A stretch of DNA of 58,448 nucleotides from an uncultured Ruminococcus sp. (GTDB taxonomy: Bacteria > Bacillota > Clostridia > Oscillospirales > Ruminococcaceae). A model generated the notes under the pieces. That model worked only from the letters and a program-made list of their open reading frames with translations. It did not search any database and had not been told where the DNA came from. The stretch is taken from the NCBI GenBank assembly GCA_937907215.1, contig CALESG010000136.1:1-58448 (forward strand). Direction: 5' to 3'. Below, one piece after another: positions 16,484 through 26,495 of this stretch (within the stretch, counting starts at the first letter, position 1; each line of letters begins with the position of its first letter). The translations under genes and the position numbers were made by a program.

Positions 16484-17564
16484 TGTTGCATTTTTTATTC
16501 CGCATATGGGATGTCCTAATATGTGCAGTTTCTGCGATCAAAAAGCAATAAGCGGAGAATCAGAGCCTCCAAAACCTGAATATATTGCAGATCAGTGCAG
16601 GGATAGCCTTGAAAGCGGAATTGATGGAAAAAATTCAGAGATAGCATTTTTTGGCGGCAGTTTTACAGCGATTCCCTATAAAAGCATGATTGCATATCTT
16701 GAAGCAGTTCAGCCTTTTTTGGGTGAAAACGGCTTTTCGGGAATAAGGATCTCCACAAGACCGGATGCCTTGCCGGATGATATTCTGCTTGTTTTAAAGA
16801 AATATGGTGTTACTGCGATAGAGCTTGGTGCTCAGAGTATGTCTGATAAAGTTCTTATGCTAAATAGACGTGGTCACAGTGCAAAAGATATAGCAGAGGC
16901 ATCGGAGAGAATAAAACGGTACGGCTTTTCACTTGGACTGCAAATGATGTACGGTCTTTATGGCAGCAGTAAAGAGGACGAAGAATATACTTTGTCTGAA
17001 TGTATAAGATTAAGACCTGATACACTCAGAATTTATCCTACTGTTGTTTTAGAAGGCACTCATCTTGGCGAGCTTTATAAAAGCGGAGAATATATTTTGC
17101 CGTCATGGAATGAGATGATAGAGTTTACAGCAAATGCAATATGCAGGTTAAAACAGGAAAACATCACACTAATAAGATGCGGACTTCATGCGGAAAAGAG
17201 TATGGAAAAGAGGATATTGGGAGGATTTTATCATCCGTCATTAAAAGAGATAGCTCTTGGAAATCTTTATCTGAAAAAAATGCTTGGTTGGGCGGAAAAG
17301 AACAATGATATTTTAAAGAACAGAGCAAAGGGCAGTTTTGTACTTGTTGAAACAGCAAAAGGCAGGTCAAGCCTTGCAGCAGGACATAATAAAGAAAATA
17401 AGAAATGTTTTTCTGAAAATGCTTATGGTGTGTGTTTGAAAATATCAGAACGCAGTGATTTTCCAGATGAAATGATAAGAATATCTTTTTGCAGTGGAAA
17501 GACAAGCGGTGTCATTACAGAAACACTTGGAGAGGAAGTGTACGATGTATTTAAAATCACTTGA
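16467..17564 (+). CDS. Elp3-like radical SAM protein without acetyltransferase domain (365 aa)
   Basis: Radical SAM fold with cluster motif CPNMCSFC near residue 16 and FFGGSFTAI (~62), followed by RPDALP, which align with the radical SAM half of Elp3. A C-terminal extension (~230-330) corresponds to the 'radical SAM C-terminal' type domain. The GNAT acetyltransferase domain of true Elp3 is missing. It sits between rnc and smc, overlapping both (17 nt and 20 nt), a place where Clostridia often keep this gene. The substrate is unknown; a tRNA or other RNA modification is plausible but not shown. Confidence 0.8.
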   Translation: MKKHSNVAFFIPHMGCPNMCSFCDQKAISGESEPPKPEYIADQCRDSLESGIDGKNSEIAFFGGSFTAIPYKSMIAYLEAVQPFLGENGFSGIRISTRPDALPDDILLVLKKYGVTAIELGAQSMSDKVLMLNRRGHSAKDIAEASERIKRYGFSLGLQMMYGLYGSSKEDEEYTLSECIRLRPDTLRIYPTVVLEGTHLGELYKSGEYILPSWNEMIEFTANAICRLKQENITLIRCGLHAEKSMEKRILGGFYHPSLKEIALGNLYLKKMLGWAEKNNDILKNRAKGSFVLVETAKGRSSLAAGHNKENKKCFSENAYGVCLKISERSDFPDEMIRISFCSGKTSGVITETLGEEVYDVFKIT

Positions 17565-20500
17565 ACTTCAGGGCTTTAAGTCCTTTCCGGATAAAATAAA
17601 GCTAAGCTTCGATGCTGGTCTTACAGCTGTAGTAGGTCCGAACGGCAGCGGAAAGAGTAATATTGGCGATGCAGTCAGATGGGTATTAGGTGAGCAATCT
17701 ACAAAAACATTGCGTGGCAACAAAATGGAAGATGTTATTTTTTCCGGTACTAAGCAGCGGAAGCCTACAGGCTTTGCAGCAGTTACGCTGAATATTGACA
17801 ACAGCTCTGGAATTCTCGGAGAAGAATATGGAGAAGAAGTAAGCGTTACTCGAAAGCTCTATCGCAGCGGTGAAAGTGAGTATCGTATAAACGGAAAACC
17901 AGTTCGTCTTAAGGATGTAAATGAGCTTTTTATGGATACCGGCATGGGACGTGACGGTTATTCTATAATAGGACAAGGTCGTATAGCAGAGATCGTTAGT
18001 GCTAAAAGTGCAGACAGACGAGATATATTTGAAGAAGCTGCTGGTGTTTCAAAATTTCGTTATAAAAAAGAAGAGGCACAAAGACGCCTTGCAAGTGCAG
18101 AAGATAATCTTTCAAGACTGCGTGATATTGCATCAGAGCTTGAGGGAAGAGTTGAGCCTCTTCGTGTGCAGTCTGAAAAGGCAAAGAAATTTTTGATACT
18201 TGCAGAAGAGCAGAAACAGCTTGAAGTATCTATTTGGGTTCATCAAATGGATATTCTGCGTAAAAAGCTCGATTCGCTTTCAGATGAGCTGCTTGAAGCA
18301 AAGGCTCAATATGAAAATATTGAGAGAGATGTAAATGCTGATGAAACAAAAGTTCAGAACGGATATAGACGTTTACAGGAAAGCAGTGTAAAAATAGAAT
18401 CACTTCGTGCTGAAATAAAAAAGGCGGAGGAAGAAACATCTCATCTTACAGCAGTACTTGCAGTTTGTGAAAACGATGTACAGCACGCACTTGTAAGTTC
18501 CGGAGTGCTTGAAGCACAGGCAAAGGATATATCCGGTCAGTCCGATACAGCTGTAAAATATGTAAGTGAACTTCTTGTTCGTGAGAAGGAACTTCATAAA
18601 CAGGAAATAGCACTTCGTGTTGAGGCAGAGCAGCTTCAGCATGATTGGGAAAGATTAGAGGAAAGAGCAGAAAAGCTTGGATCTGGATTTGATGAAACAG
18701 GAATAAAACTCCAGAATCTCTATGTAAAGCAAGGACAATTTCGTACGCAAAGTGAAAATCTTATACGCAGTCACGAAGAATATTCAGCACAGCTTGCTTC
18801 TGGCGGTATGAAAATCGTTGCTATTGCTAAGGAAAAAGAAGCCCAGATAGAGAAAACAAAACAATGGGAATCTAAATTAAAAGATGCAGAGCAAAAATTT
18901 ATAAGTTTGCATGATGAATTTCAAAACAAGCAGGAAATTTGCGGAAATGCAATAAGACATACAGATGCACTTAAAACAGAGAGCAATCAGCTTGCTTTTT
19001 CAATACGTGAGCGTGAACAACGCAGAAAACTGCTCAATGATATGGAACAGAATATGGAAGGCTTTGCCGGAAGTGTAAAGGCTATTCTTCGTGCAGATGG
19101 TGGAAAACCGCTTGGTGTTCATGGAACAGTTGCACAGTGCATTGAAACAGATGAGAGGTGCGGTGTTGCTATTGAAACAGCACTTGGCGGTGCAATGCAG
19201 AATCTAATTGTAGATGATGAAGACGCTGCTAAGAAATGGATCAGATTTTTGGCACAGCGTCGTGCAGGACGAGCAACATTTTTGCCGATAACATCTGTTC
19301 ATGGCAAGACTATTGAAGAGCATGGACTGCAAAATGAAACCGGCTTTGTAGATTATGCATATAGGCTTGTTCGCTTTGCTCCGATTTATGATGGCATAGT
19401 ACGTTCATTGCTTGGAAGGATTGTTGTTGCAGAAAATCTTGATGCTGCGTCAGCTATTGCCAAAAAATATGGCTATAGATTTAGAATAGTTACGCTTGAT
19501 GGTCAGATAGTTAATGCGGGCGGTTCATTTACCGGCGGTTCAGCTCAAAGAAGCGGCGGTATGATAACAAGAAAAACTGAGATAAATTCTCTTGGCAGAG
19601 AGATAGAAAAGTTAAAAGAACGTCAGTCTGAAAATACAAATCTGCTTTTAAAGGCTGAAAGAGAAACGGCTGACTTAAAGGGCATTATTGAAAATCTAAG
19701 GCAAAGCTGCACATATGCAGAATCCGAGAAGCTCCGTACAAAGACCGAATATGAAAAGCAGAGATATTTGGTTGAGCAGATAGAAAACAGACAGCATGAA
19801 CTGTTAGTTCAGAATAAAGAGCTGAAAGAAAAGACAGACATTGCAAAGTGCGAATATGAGCGTGTTCAAAATGAGCTTAAAGACATTGAGTCAAAGATCA
19901 AAAGCACTCAAATGGATATGGAAGAAACTCAGGGAATGCGTGATAATCTGCGAAGTGAGCAAAATGAATTAGCTGAAAAGCGGGCTAATATGAGAATTCA
20001 AACAGCAGCTCTTGAAAAAGATATGGATTCACTCCATAGAGATCTGGATAATGCCGAAAATCAGCAAAGAACTGCCAAGGAGAGGGCTATTCGCATAAGA
20101 GATGAACTTTCTGCCAATCATAAAATTATTGCAGATAAAAGAGCAGAGGCAGAAGCGTCTAGACATAAAATCGAGCAGCTTGAAAGCAAGAGAAAGAAAG
20201 CTTTTGAAGAATCTGAGCATTGGAAAAATGTACATGATGCCGAAGATATGCAGATACGCCGTATTCAGGAAGGCATGAAGGAATTAAACGCTGCAAAAGA
20301 AAAATATGCCGGCACAGTCACACGTCTTGAAGAGAGAAAAATCTCTATGCAAAGCGATTATGATAATATTATACGCAGGTTGTTTGAACAGTATGAAATG
20401 ACACGTACAGAGGCAATACAAACTGCCAAGCCGCTTGAAGATGTACAGGAATCACAGCGTGCGCTTTCATCGTTAAAGGGAAAAATACGTAGTCTTGGCA

Positions 20501-21108
20501 GCGTGAATGTTGCTGCTATAGAAGAATATAAAGAAGTTTCTGAAAGATGGAGATTTCTCACCGAACAGATGAAGGATGCAGAAAACTCCAAAAGTGAACT
20601 TGAAAAGCTTATATCAGAACTTACAGGTGAGATGCAGCGAATATTCTCGGAGAGTTTTGCTGAGATAAACAAAAACTTCAAAGAAATATTTGTTGATCTA
20701 TTTGGCGGCGGAGAGGCAAATCTGTCTCTTTCAGATCCTGACAATGTCCTTGAATCAGGAATAGAAATACACGTAGCACCACCTGGAAAAGTTATAAAGA
20801 ATCTAATATCGCTTTCCGGTGGAGAGCAGTCGTTTGTAGCTATTGCGATTTACTTTGCAATATTAAAACTTCGACCGTCACCATTTTGCATTCTGGATGA
20901 GATAGACGCAGCCCTTGATGAAGGTAATGTCAGAAAGTATGCACAGTATCTGCATCATTTTACGAATACGACTCAGTTCATTCTTGTAACTCACAGGCGC
21001 AGTGCTATGGAAGAAGCAAAGGTTTTGTATGGAGTTACAATGCAGGAAAGCGGAGTGTCAAAGCTTTTGCGTATGGAACAAGATGAATTTGAAGCTGAAA
21101 CATCATAA
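17545..21108 (+). CDS. smc: Chromosome segregation protein SMC (1187 aa)
   Basis: Condensin ATPase that extrudes DNA loops with ScpA/ScpB. N-terminal FKSFPDK and Walker A GPNGSGKSNIGDAVRW; two long coiled coils (~165-500 and ~670-1010) around a hinge (~515-660, LGVHGTVAQCIE region); C-terminal signature LSGGEQSFVAIA and Walker B FCILDEIDAALDEGN. The start at 17545 (MYLKSLELQGFKSF) follows GAGAGGAAG; the longer reading to 17494 runs inside the upstream gene. Length is typical. FtsY follows 24 bp later, the conserved rnc-smc-ftsY order. Confidence 0.97.
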   Translation: MYLKSLELQGFKSFPDKIKLSFDAGLTAVVGPNGSGKSNIGDAVRWVLGEQSTKTLRGNKMEDVIFSGTKQRKPTGFAAVTLNIDNSSGILGEEYGEEVSVTRKLYRSGESEYRINGKPVRLKDVNELFMDTGMGRDGYSIIGQGRIAEIVSAKSADRRDIFEEAAGVSKFRYKKEEAQRRLASAEDNLSRLRDIASELEGRVEPLRVQSEKAKKFLILAEEQKQLEVSIWVHQMDILRKKLDSLSDELLEAKAQYENIERDVNADETKVQNGYRRLQESSVKIESLRAEIKKAEEETSHLTAVLAVCENDVQHALVSSGVLEAQAKDISGQSDTAVKYVSELLVREKELHKQEIALRVEAEQLQHDWERLEERAEKLGSGFDETGIKLQNLYVKQGQFRTQSENLIRSHEEYSAQLASGGMKIVAIAKEKEAQIEKTKQWESKLKDAEQKFISLHDEFQNKQEICGNAIRHTDALKTESNQLAFSIREREQRRKLLNDMEQNMEGFAGSVKAILRADGGKPLGVHGTVAQCIETDERCGVAIETALGGAMQNLIVDDEDAAKKWIRFLAQRRAGRATFLPITSVHGKTIEEHGLQNETGFVDYAYRLVRFAPIYDGIVRSLLGRIVVAENLDAASAIAKKYGYRFRIVTLDGQIVNAGGSFTGGSAQRSGGMITRKTEINSLGREIEKLKERQSENTNLLLKAERETADLKGIIENLRQSCTYAESEKLRTKTEYEKQRYLVEQIENRQHELLVQNKELKEKTDIAKCEYERVQNELKDIESKIKSTQMDMEETQGMRDNLRSEQNELAEKRANMRIQTAALEKDMDSLHRDLDNAENQQRTAKERAIRIRDELSANHKIIADKRAEAEASRHKIEQLESKRKKAFEESEHWKNVHDAEDMQIRRIQEGMKELNAAKEKYAGTVTRLEERKISMQSDYDNIIRRLFEQYEMTRTEAIQTAKPLEDVQESQRALSSLKGKIRSLGSVNVAAIEEYKEVSERWRFLTEQMKDAENSKSELEKLISELTGEMQRIFSESFAEINKNFKEIFVDLFGGGEANLSLSDPDNVLESGIEIHVAPPGKVIKNLISLSGGEQSFVAIAIYFAILKLRPSPFCILDEIDAALDEGNVRKYAQYLHHFTNTTQFILVTHRRSAMEEAKVLYGVTMQESGVSKLLRMEQDEFEAETS

Positions 21109-21132
21109 CAGACAGAAGGGAAGTATGTAAAC

Positions 21133-22635
21133 ATGGCTTTTTTTAGCAAGAAGAATAAAAAGGAAAAGAAAGGCGGATTTTTTAGTAAAAGAAAGTACGC
21201 AGTTCAGGAAGAAGCTGCTTTGGAAAATAAAGAAGAAGCAGAAGAAGTTGAAGAAAAATCGTCCGCCCAGGAGCATATTGCAGCAGGTGATGTGGAAGAA
21301 GCAATATCCGAACGTGAACAAGCAGTTCGTGATGAGAAGGAACGCAGGCGCATAGAAGCTGAAGCAGAGATAGAAAAGGAAAGACAGGAAGCTATCACGC
21401 TTGCAGCAGAGGCGGCAAAACTTGCAGCTTTGGCTCAAGATGTTGAGGAAGTCTCAGAGATTGAAGAGACTTCTGTTGACGCTGAAGATGACATTGATGA
21501 ATATGGCATTGATTCAGAAGAGAGTTTAATAACATCTGAAGAAGAACTTAAAGAAGAACCGGAAGACGAATCTGAAGAAAAGCCTGAAGACATATCTGAA
21601 GAAGAACTTGAAAAAGAATCTGAAGAAGAGCCGGAAGAACCCGATGAAAGTCAAAATGAGGTTGTAGAAACAGACTTAGACGAAAAATCTGAAAATACTG
21701 AAAAATCCGGAAAGAAGAGTATATTCGATAAAATTCGTGAAGGACTTAGAAAGACAAAAGAATCAATGATGTCCAGAATACAGAATGTTTTGGGCAGCTT
21801 TACTAAGATTGACGAAGATCTTTTCGATGAGCTTTTGGAAACAATGATAATGGGCGATATGGGTGTAGAAACATCTGAAGCTATATGTGATGCACTTAGA
21901 AAGCGAATTAAAGAAAGAGGAATAACAGATCCATCTGAAATCATGAATCTTATTCAAGAGATAATTGCTGAAATTCTTGGAGAAGATCAGAGCCTTGATC
22001 TTTCAACAAAGCCTTCAATTGTTGTGGTAATTGGAGTAAACGGTGCAGGAAAGACAACAACTATCGGAAAGCTTTGTCATCAGCTTAAAGATGATGGAAA
22101 GAAAGTTATAGTTGCAGCAGCGGATACATTTCGTGCAGCAGCTATTGATCAGCTGGAAGTATGGACACAGCGTTCTGGCGTTGAACTTGTAAAACATTCA
22201 GAAGGTTCAGATCCGGGTGCTGTTGTATATGATGCAATAGATGCCGCAAAAGCAAGAGGCTGTGATGTACTTATATGCGATACAGCAGGCAGACTTCATA
22301 ATAAGAAAAATCTTATGCAGGAACTTGCTAAGATAAACAGAATTATTTCTAATAGGGCTGAGGGATGCAGCGTAGAAACACTGCTTGTTTTAGATGCGAC
22401 TACTGGTCAAAATGCTGTTAATCAGGCAAGATTATTTAAGGAAGTTTCTGATATAAGCGGAATCGTCCTTACAAAACTTGACGGCACTGCAAAGGGCGGT
22501 ATTATTGTATCAATAAAGAATGAGCTTGATATACCGGTGAAACTTATAGGTGTTGGTGAAAAGATCGACGATCTACAGCCATTCCATGCAAGTGATTTTG
22601 TAAATGCTCTCTTTGAAAAGGAGGAGCATATATGA
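21133..22635 (+). CDS. ftsY: Signal recognition particle receptor FtsY (500 aa)
   Basis: SRP receptor GTPase that docks ribosome-SRP complexes at the membrane. C-terminal NG domain: GVNGAGKTTTIGKL (~298), DTFRAAAIDQLE, DTAGRLHNKKNLM and TKLDGTAKGG. The N-terminal ~190 residues are an unusually long acidic region, rich in Glu with EEE-L-KEEPE type repeats, after a short basic amphipathic start (MAFFSKKNKKEKKGGFFSKR). This corresponds to the A domain and makes the protein longer than Bacillus FtsY (~330). It overlaps rdgB by 4 nt. Confidence 0.96.
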   Translation: MAFFSKKNKKEKKGGFFSKRKYAVQEEAALENKEEAEEVEEKSSAQEHIAAGDVEEAISEREQAVRDEKERRRIEAEAEIEKERQEAITLAAEAAKLAALAQDVEEVSEIEETSVDAEDDIDEYGIDSEESLITSEEELKEEPEDESEEKPEDISEEELEKESEEEPEEPDESQNEVVETDLDEKSENTEKSGKKSIFDKIREGLRKTKESMMSRIQNVLGSFTKIDEDLFDELLETMIMGDMGVETSEAICDALRKRIKERGITDPSEIMNLIQEIIAEILGEDQSLDLSTKPSIVVVIGVNGAGKTTTIGKLCHQLKDDGKKVIVAAADTFRAAAIDQLEVWTQRSGVELVKHSEGSDPGAVVYDAIDAAKARGCDVLICDTAGRLHNKKNLMQELAKINRIISNRAEGCSVETLLVLDATTGQNAVNQARLFKEVSDISGIVLTKLDGTAKGGIIVSIKNELDIPVKLIGVGEKIDDLQPFHASDFVNALFEKEEHI

Positions 22636-23219
22636 TGCGTGTAGTACTTGCCTCAAACAATAAAAATAAACTTCGTGAAATGGCACAGATATTAAAGCCT
22701 TTTGGAATGGAAGTTGTTTCGCAGAAAGATGCAGGAGCTGATTTTGAAGTTGAAGAAAACGGCACGACATTTCGTGAAAATGCTGAAATAAAAGCCTCGG
22801 CTGTATATAAAAAGCTGAATATGCCTGTAATAGCAGATGACAGTGGACTTGTAGTAGATGCACTTGGCGGTGCACCCGGTGTATATTCTCATAGATTTGC
22901 AGGAGAAAATGCAAGTGACAAAGACCGTTCAATCAAAGTTCTTAGTGAACTTGAAAACATACCTAAAGATAAACGCAGTGCAAGATTTATCTGTGAAATA
23001 TGCTATATTGATGAAAATGGTGAAAAGCATTTCTTTTCCGGCAGCTGTGAGGGCTTTATAGGCAATGAAGAACGTGGAGAAAACGGATTTGGTTATGACC
23101 CGATATTTTGCGTGGGAGATAAGACTCTTGCAGAAATGACAGATGATGAGAAAAATAAAATAAGCCACAGAGGAAATGCACTGAGGCTTTTTAATGAATA
23201 TTTAAAGGAGAGAAATTAA
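22632..23219 (+). CDS. rdgB: XTP/dITP pyrophosphatase RdgB/HAM1 (195 aa)
   Basis: Hydrolyses non-canonical purine nucleoside triphosphates to monophosphates. Motifs: LASNNKNKLREM at the N-terminus, the metal site ADDSGLVVDALGGAPG (~68), GENGFGYDPIF (~150) and the C-terminal SHRGNAL. The ATGA overlap with ftsY, with AAAGGAGG just upstream, shows coupling. A second ATG follows at 22635. Confidence 0.95.
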   Translation: MMRVVLASNNKNKLREMAQILKPFGMEVVSQKDAGADFEVEENGTTFRENAEIKASAVYKKLNMPVIADDSGLVVDALGGAPGVYSHRFAGENASDKDRSIKVLSELENIPKDKRSARFICEICYIDENGEKHFFSGSCEGFIGNEERGENGFGYDPIFCVGDKTLAEMTDDEKNKISHRGNALRLFNEYLKERN

Positions 23220-23221
23220 AT

Positions 23222-23515
23222 ATGTTGACAAGTAAGCAAAGAGCAAAGCTGAGAGGCATTGCAAGCACATATGAAACTATTTTTCAAATAGGCAAAAGCG
23301 GTATCGGAGATACACTGGTGCAGCAGGTTTTAGACGCACTAAAAAAACGTGAGCTTATAAAACTTCATGTACTTGATAACTGCGAATATGGTGCAAGAGA
23401 AGCGGCAGCAATTTTGGCAGAGCGATCAAAATCAGAAGTTGTTCAGGTAATAGGCAACAGATTCGTTTTGTACAAACGCAATCCGCAGGATCCTGTTATA
23501 AATCTTAAGGACTGA
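23222..23515 (+). CDS. yhbY: YhbY-type CRM-domain RNA-binding protein (97 aa)
   Basis: Single CRM domain associated with pre-50S ribosomal subunits. The N-terminus LTSKQRAKLRGIAS, the GxxG-like IGKSGIGD motif (~24-31) and ELIKLHVLDNC are typical, as is the C-terminal QVIGNRFVLYKRN. One base separates its stop from nadD. Confidence 0.92.
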   Translation: MLTSKQRAKLRGIASTYETIFQIGKSGIGDTLVQQVLDALKKRELIKLHVLDNCEYGAREAAAILAERSKSEVVQVIGNRFVLYKRNPQDPVINLKD

Positions 23516-23516
23516 T

Positions 23517-24119
23517 ATGGGAAGGATCGGCATATACGGAGGTAGTTTTGATCCTGTGCATAAAGGACATCTTAATCTTGCAAAAACTGCAATTGAAAGC
23601 TTTTCTCTTGATGAGATAGTATTTGTGCCGGCTAAAATATCGCCGTTTAAGCAGGAAAAAAAAGATGTTGCATCTGCAAGGGACAGAATGTCTATGCTTC
23701 AGCTTGCTCTTGAGAATGAAAAGCATATGAGCATAAGTGATTATGAACTTAAATCAGATGGTGTAAGTTATACTGTTTATACTATGCGATACATGAAGAA
23801 ACTATATAAAAACGATGATATTGTGCTGCTTATGGGCAGTGATGGACTCATGAGTTTTCAAAGATGGTATTGCTGGCAGGAGATAATGAGCATGGCGGAG
23901 CTTGGCTGTATATCAAGAAATATCGGTGATTATGAACAGCTTATGCAAACAGCAAAAATGCTTTTAGAATATGGCGTTGTAAATGTATCATGCAAAAATG
24001 TATTTCCAATATCTTCCACAGAGCTTAGAGAGCTTTTAAAAAAAGGTGAAGAATGTTCTTGCTATTTGCCGGAAAATGTAGTACAATATATAATAAAGAA
24101 CAGATTGTATGGCGTATGA
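23517..24119 (+). CDS. nadD: Nicotinate-nucleotide adenylyltransferase (200 aa)
   Basis: Adenylates nicotinate mononucleotide to deamido-NAD. Nucleotidyltransferase motif GGSFDPVHKGH at residues 8-18 and the C-terminal ISSTELRELL motif (ISSTXXR). The order yhbY-nadD-yqeK-LCP-rsfS is conserved in Firmicutes. The downstream nadE and nadA elsewhere in the window complete much of the NAD route. Confidence 0.95.
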   Translation: MGRIGIYGGSFDPVHKGHLNLAKTAIESFSLDEIVFVPAKISPFKQEKKDVASARDRMSMLQLALENEKHMSISDYELKSDGVSYTVYTMRYMKKLYKNDDIVLLMGSDGLMSFQRWYCWQEIMSMAELGCISRNIGDYEQLMQTAKMLLEYGVVNVSCKNVFPISSTELRELLKKGEECSCYLPENVVQYIIKNRLYGV

Positions 24120-24140
24120 TGAATGGAGGAGATTTTTTAT

Positions 24141-24728
24141 ATGTATGATGTGAAGTCAATGCAGACATTTTTAAAGAAGCGTTTGTCGCATGAGAGATAT
24201 ATTCATACAATGAATGTTGCAAAGGAGTGCCGCCGTCTTGCCGAAATTTATGGTGAAGATCCCGAAAAAGCATATTTTGCCGGAATGGTTCATGATATTT
24301 GCAAAGAAGATCCAAAACAGCAGCAGTATGACTGGGCAGTAAAAAGCAAAATGGGATTTTGCGCTGAAGAAGCTGGTTCATGGAAAGTTTGGCATGGAGT
24401 TGCAGGAGCGTATTTTTTAAAAACAAATTTTGAGGTGTATGATGAAGATATTCTCAATGCAGTAAGATTTCACACTATTGCAAGAAAAAATATGTCATTG
24501 CTCGAAAAGATAGTATATTTGGGTGACATGACTTCTGAAGAACGTGATTATGGCGGAGTTGAGATTATGAGAAAAGCGTGTGCTGACAGTCTTGAAAAGG
24601 GTATGCTTTATGCACTGCGTTATTCTATGAGAAAACAACTTAAACGTTGTGCAGTTATTCCTCATTATACACTTGAAGCTTATAATGAATATACCGTTAT
24701 GTTTCCAGATGACACATATCATATTTGA
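24141..24728 (+). CDS. yqeK: HD-domain hydrolase YqeK, predicted symmetrical Ap4A hydrolase (195 aa)
   Basis: HD-superfamily phosphohydrolase; characterised YqeK proteins hydrolyse diadenosine tetraphosphate to two ADP. Metal-binding motif: H in ERYIHTMNV, then GMVHDICKED (HD, ~50), HGVAGAYF and VRFHTIA. The start at 24141 is chosen because GGAGGAG (24126-24132) lies 8 nt before it; the 24123 ATG overlaps that site. Confidence 0.9.
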   Translation: MYDVKSMQTFLKKRLSHERYIHTMNVAKECRRLAEIYGEDPEKAYFAGMVHDICKEDPKQQQYDWAVKSKMGFCAEEAGSWKVWHGVAGAYFLKTNFEVYDEDILNAVRFHTIARKNMSLLEKIVYLGDMTSEERDYGGVEIMRKACADSLEKGMLYALRYSMRKQLKRCAVIPHYTLEAYNEYTVMFPDDTYHI

Positions 24729-24762
24729 ATATTATAGCATATATTATGTGAGGTGAATAAAT

Positions 24763-26061
24763 ATGAAAAACGGGAAAAAACAACGTGGGATAAAAGAGGA
24801 TAAAACTATTAGAATAGATAAAGTACAAGAAAAAGTTAAGCGTGAAATTATAAGCAAAGGCAAAAAAGAAAAGATTTTGAATGTTGGACTTAAAATTGTA
24901 TCTGTAGCAATGAGTGCTGTTATTATCGTTTTAATGTGTATCAATATGCCTATTTTCTCATATCGCACTGTCAATGGGAATAATGATATTACTTTTGAGA
25001 AAATATCTTACCTTGACTCTATAAAACGTTCTCAGCCAGCAATACTTCAAGAGGGAAAGCTTGAAAAGCCTGCACCTGAAGATACAGAGAAACTTGATCT
25101 TAAGCCGGAGGTCGACCCTGAGAATAATAATGATGGACTGAATCTTGAACAGATAGTGGAAGGTCAATATACAGTTTTGTTTATTGGTATGGATGAAAGC
25201 GGACGTTTGGCAGATGTAAACTGGCTTTTTCAGTTTGATTTGTTTGCCGGAACAATGAATGTACTGCAAATTCCAAGAGATTGTTATATGCCTAATTATG
25301 CAAATCCATCTACAAATAAATTCAACAGTGTTTATGCTTCTGGTCAGCAGGAAGGTGTAACACCTCTTCAGCGTGAAGTAAACTGTATAGAAGAAAGTTT
25401 TTGCGTTGTTATTGACTGTTATATAAAGCTTGACTGTGCAAATATAAAAAATATCATAGATGAAATAGGCGGTATTCCTATAAATCTTCCTGAAAAGATC
25501 GTGTATGAAGCGGACAAGGTCTTGCCAAAGGGTGAGCAGGTTTTGAATGGACAGCAGTCCGAGTGGTTTATACGTTTTAGAAGAGAATATGATGAAGGCG
25601 ATATAGGACGTGTAAAAGCACAGAGAATCTTCCTTGCAGCAGCTATGGAAAAATTGCTGAATATGGGACAGACAAAGCTTATGTCATCTATGGAAACAAT
25701 CTATGACAATGAATGGATTGCGACTGATCTTTCCCTTGCAGAAATGAGTATGCTTGCAGATTTTGCGGCAAAACGCCTTACGCTTGACGGCGTAAATATT
25801 TATATGGTTCCTGGAGAAGGTGCTATGTACGAAGGACAGGCAATATATTCTATTCACAAGAGTGAAGCGATAGATATAATAAACGCATATTTCCGACCTT
25901 ATCAAAATCAGGTCTATCCAGAAGAAAGCACAATTGTAGAGGCTGTACCGGAAGGACAGTATCTTGGCAGTGAGTTTAACGGAAACAAGGAAAATCTTGA
26001 CGATATAAGCAGCGGAAATACAAGTGACGGCAAACAAAATATTTATAGCCGTGATGATTGA
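24763..26061 (+). CDS. LytR-CpsA-Psr (LCP) family protein (432 aa)
   Basis: Membrane-anchored phosphotransferase that attaches anionic or other glycopolymers to peptidoglycan. Basic cytoplasmic N-terminus (1-40), one membrane helix (~44-64), then an extracellular LCP domain: TVLFIGMDESGR (~140), LQIPRDCYMP (~170), GGIPINLPEKI and RFRREYDEGDIGRVKAQR (~270), with conserved Arg/Asp residues for polyprenyl-phosphate and metal binding. A Ser/Asn/Glu-rich tail follows (~390-432). Located between yqeK and rsfS, as in Bacillus-like orders. Confidence 0.92.
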   Translation: MKNGKKQRGIKEDKTIRIDKVQEKVKREIISKGKKEKILNVGLKIVSVAMSAVIIVLMCINMPIFSYRTVNGNNDITFEKISYLDSIKRSQPAILQEGKLEKPAPEDTEKLDLKPEVDPENNNDGLNLEQIVEGQYTVLFIGMDESGRLADVNWLFQFDLFAGTMNVLQIPRDCYMPNYANPSTNKFNSVYASGQQEGVTPLQREVNCIEESFCVVIDCYIKLDCANIKNIIDEIGGIPINLPEKIVYEADKVLPKGEQVLNGQQSEWFIRFRREYDEGDIGRVKAQRIFLAAAMEKLLNMGQTKLMSSMETIYDNEWIATDLSLAEMSMLADFAAKRLTLDGVNIYMVPGEGAMYEGQAIYSIHKSEAIDIINAYFRPYQNQVYPEESTIVEAVPEGQYLGSEFNGNKENLDDISSGNTSDGKQNIYSRDD

Positions 26062-26107
26062 TATAATTATTTATATAATTTAATATAATTGAAAGGAGCT
26101 AAAATAA

Positions 26108-26473
26108 ATGGCGGAAAGAATGGAAGTACTGGAAACAATAGTAAAAGCACTGGACAGCAAGAGAGCTGAAGATATTCAGGTTATAAAAGTAGGAGAACTT
26201 ACTATTTTAGGTGATTATTTTGTAATTGCCAATGGTACGAGTACTACTCATACAAAGACTCTTGCAGATGAAGTCGAATATAAACTTTCAGAAATAGAAG
26301 AAGAACCTATTCATCGAGAAGGCAGAGGAAATGGTTCGAGCTGGATAGTTCTTGATTATGGTGATATTATAGTGCATGTATTTTATAAAGAAGCAAGAGA
26401 TTTTTATCAGCTTGAGCGTATGTGGGCAGATGGTGAACACGTTGATATTTCAGGATGGCTTAAAAAAGAATAA
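26108..26473 (+). CDS. rsfS: Ribosomal silencing factor RsfS (121 aa)
   Basis: Binds L14 and blocks 30S-50S joining under starvation. Iojap/RsfS fold with segments GDYFVIANGTSTTHTKTL and EGRGNGSSWIVLDYGDIIVHVF; the typical 'G..W.L.D.GD..VH.F' core is visible. Ribosome site GAAAGGAG. Standard length. Confidence 0.94.
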   Translation: MAERMEVLETIVKALDSKRAEDIQVIKVGELTILGDYFVIANGTSTTHTKTLADEVEYKLSEIEEEPIHREGRGNGSSWIVLDYGDIIVHVFYKEARDFYQLERMWADGEHVDISGWLKKE

Positions 26474-26495
26474 GAATTTATAGGGAGGTAAATTT

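Noticed and set aside
21204..21944. Minus-strand Ser-rich frames opposite ftsY
   Set aside because: They are shadows of the Glu-rich repeats in the FtsY acidic domain.
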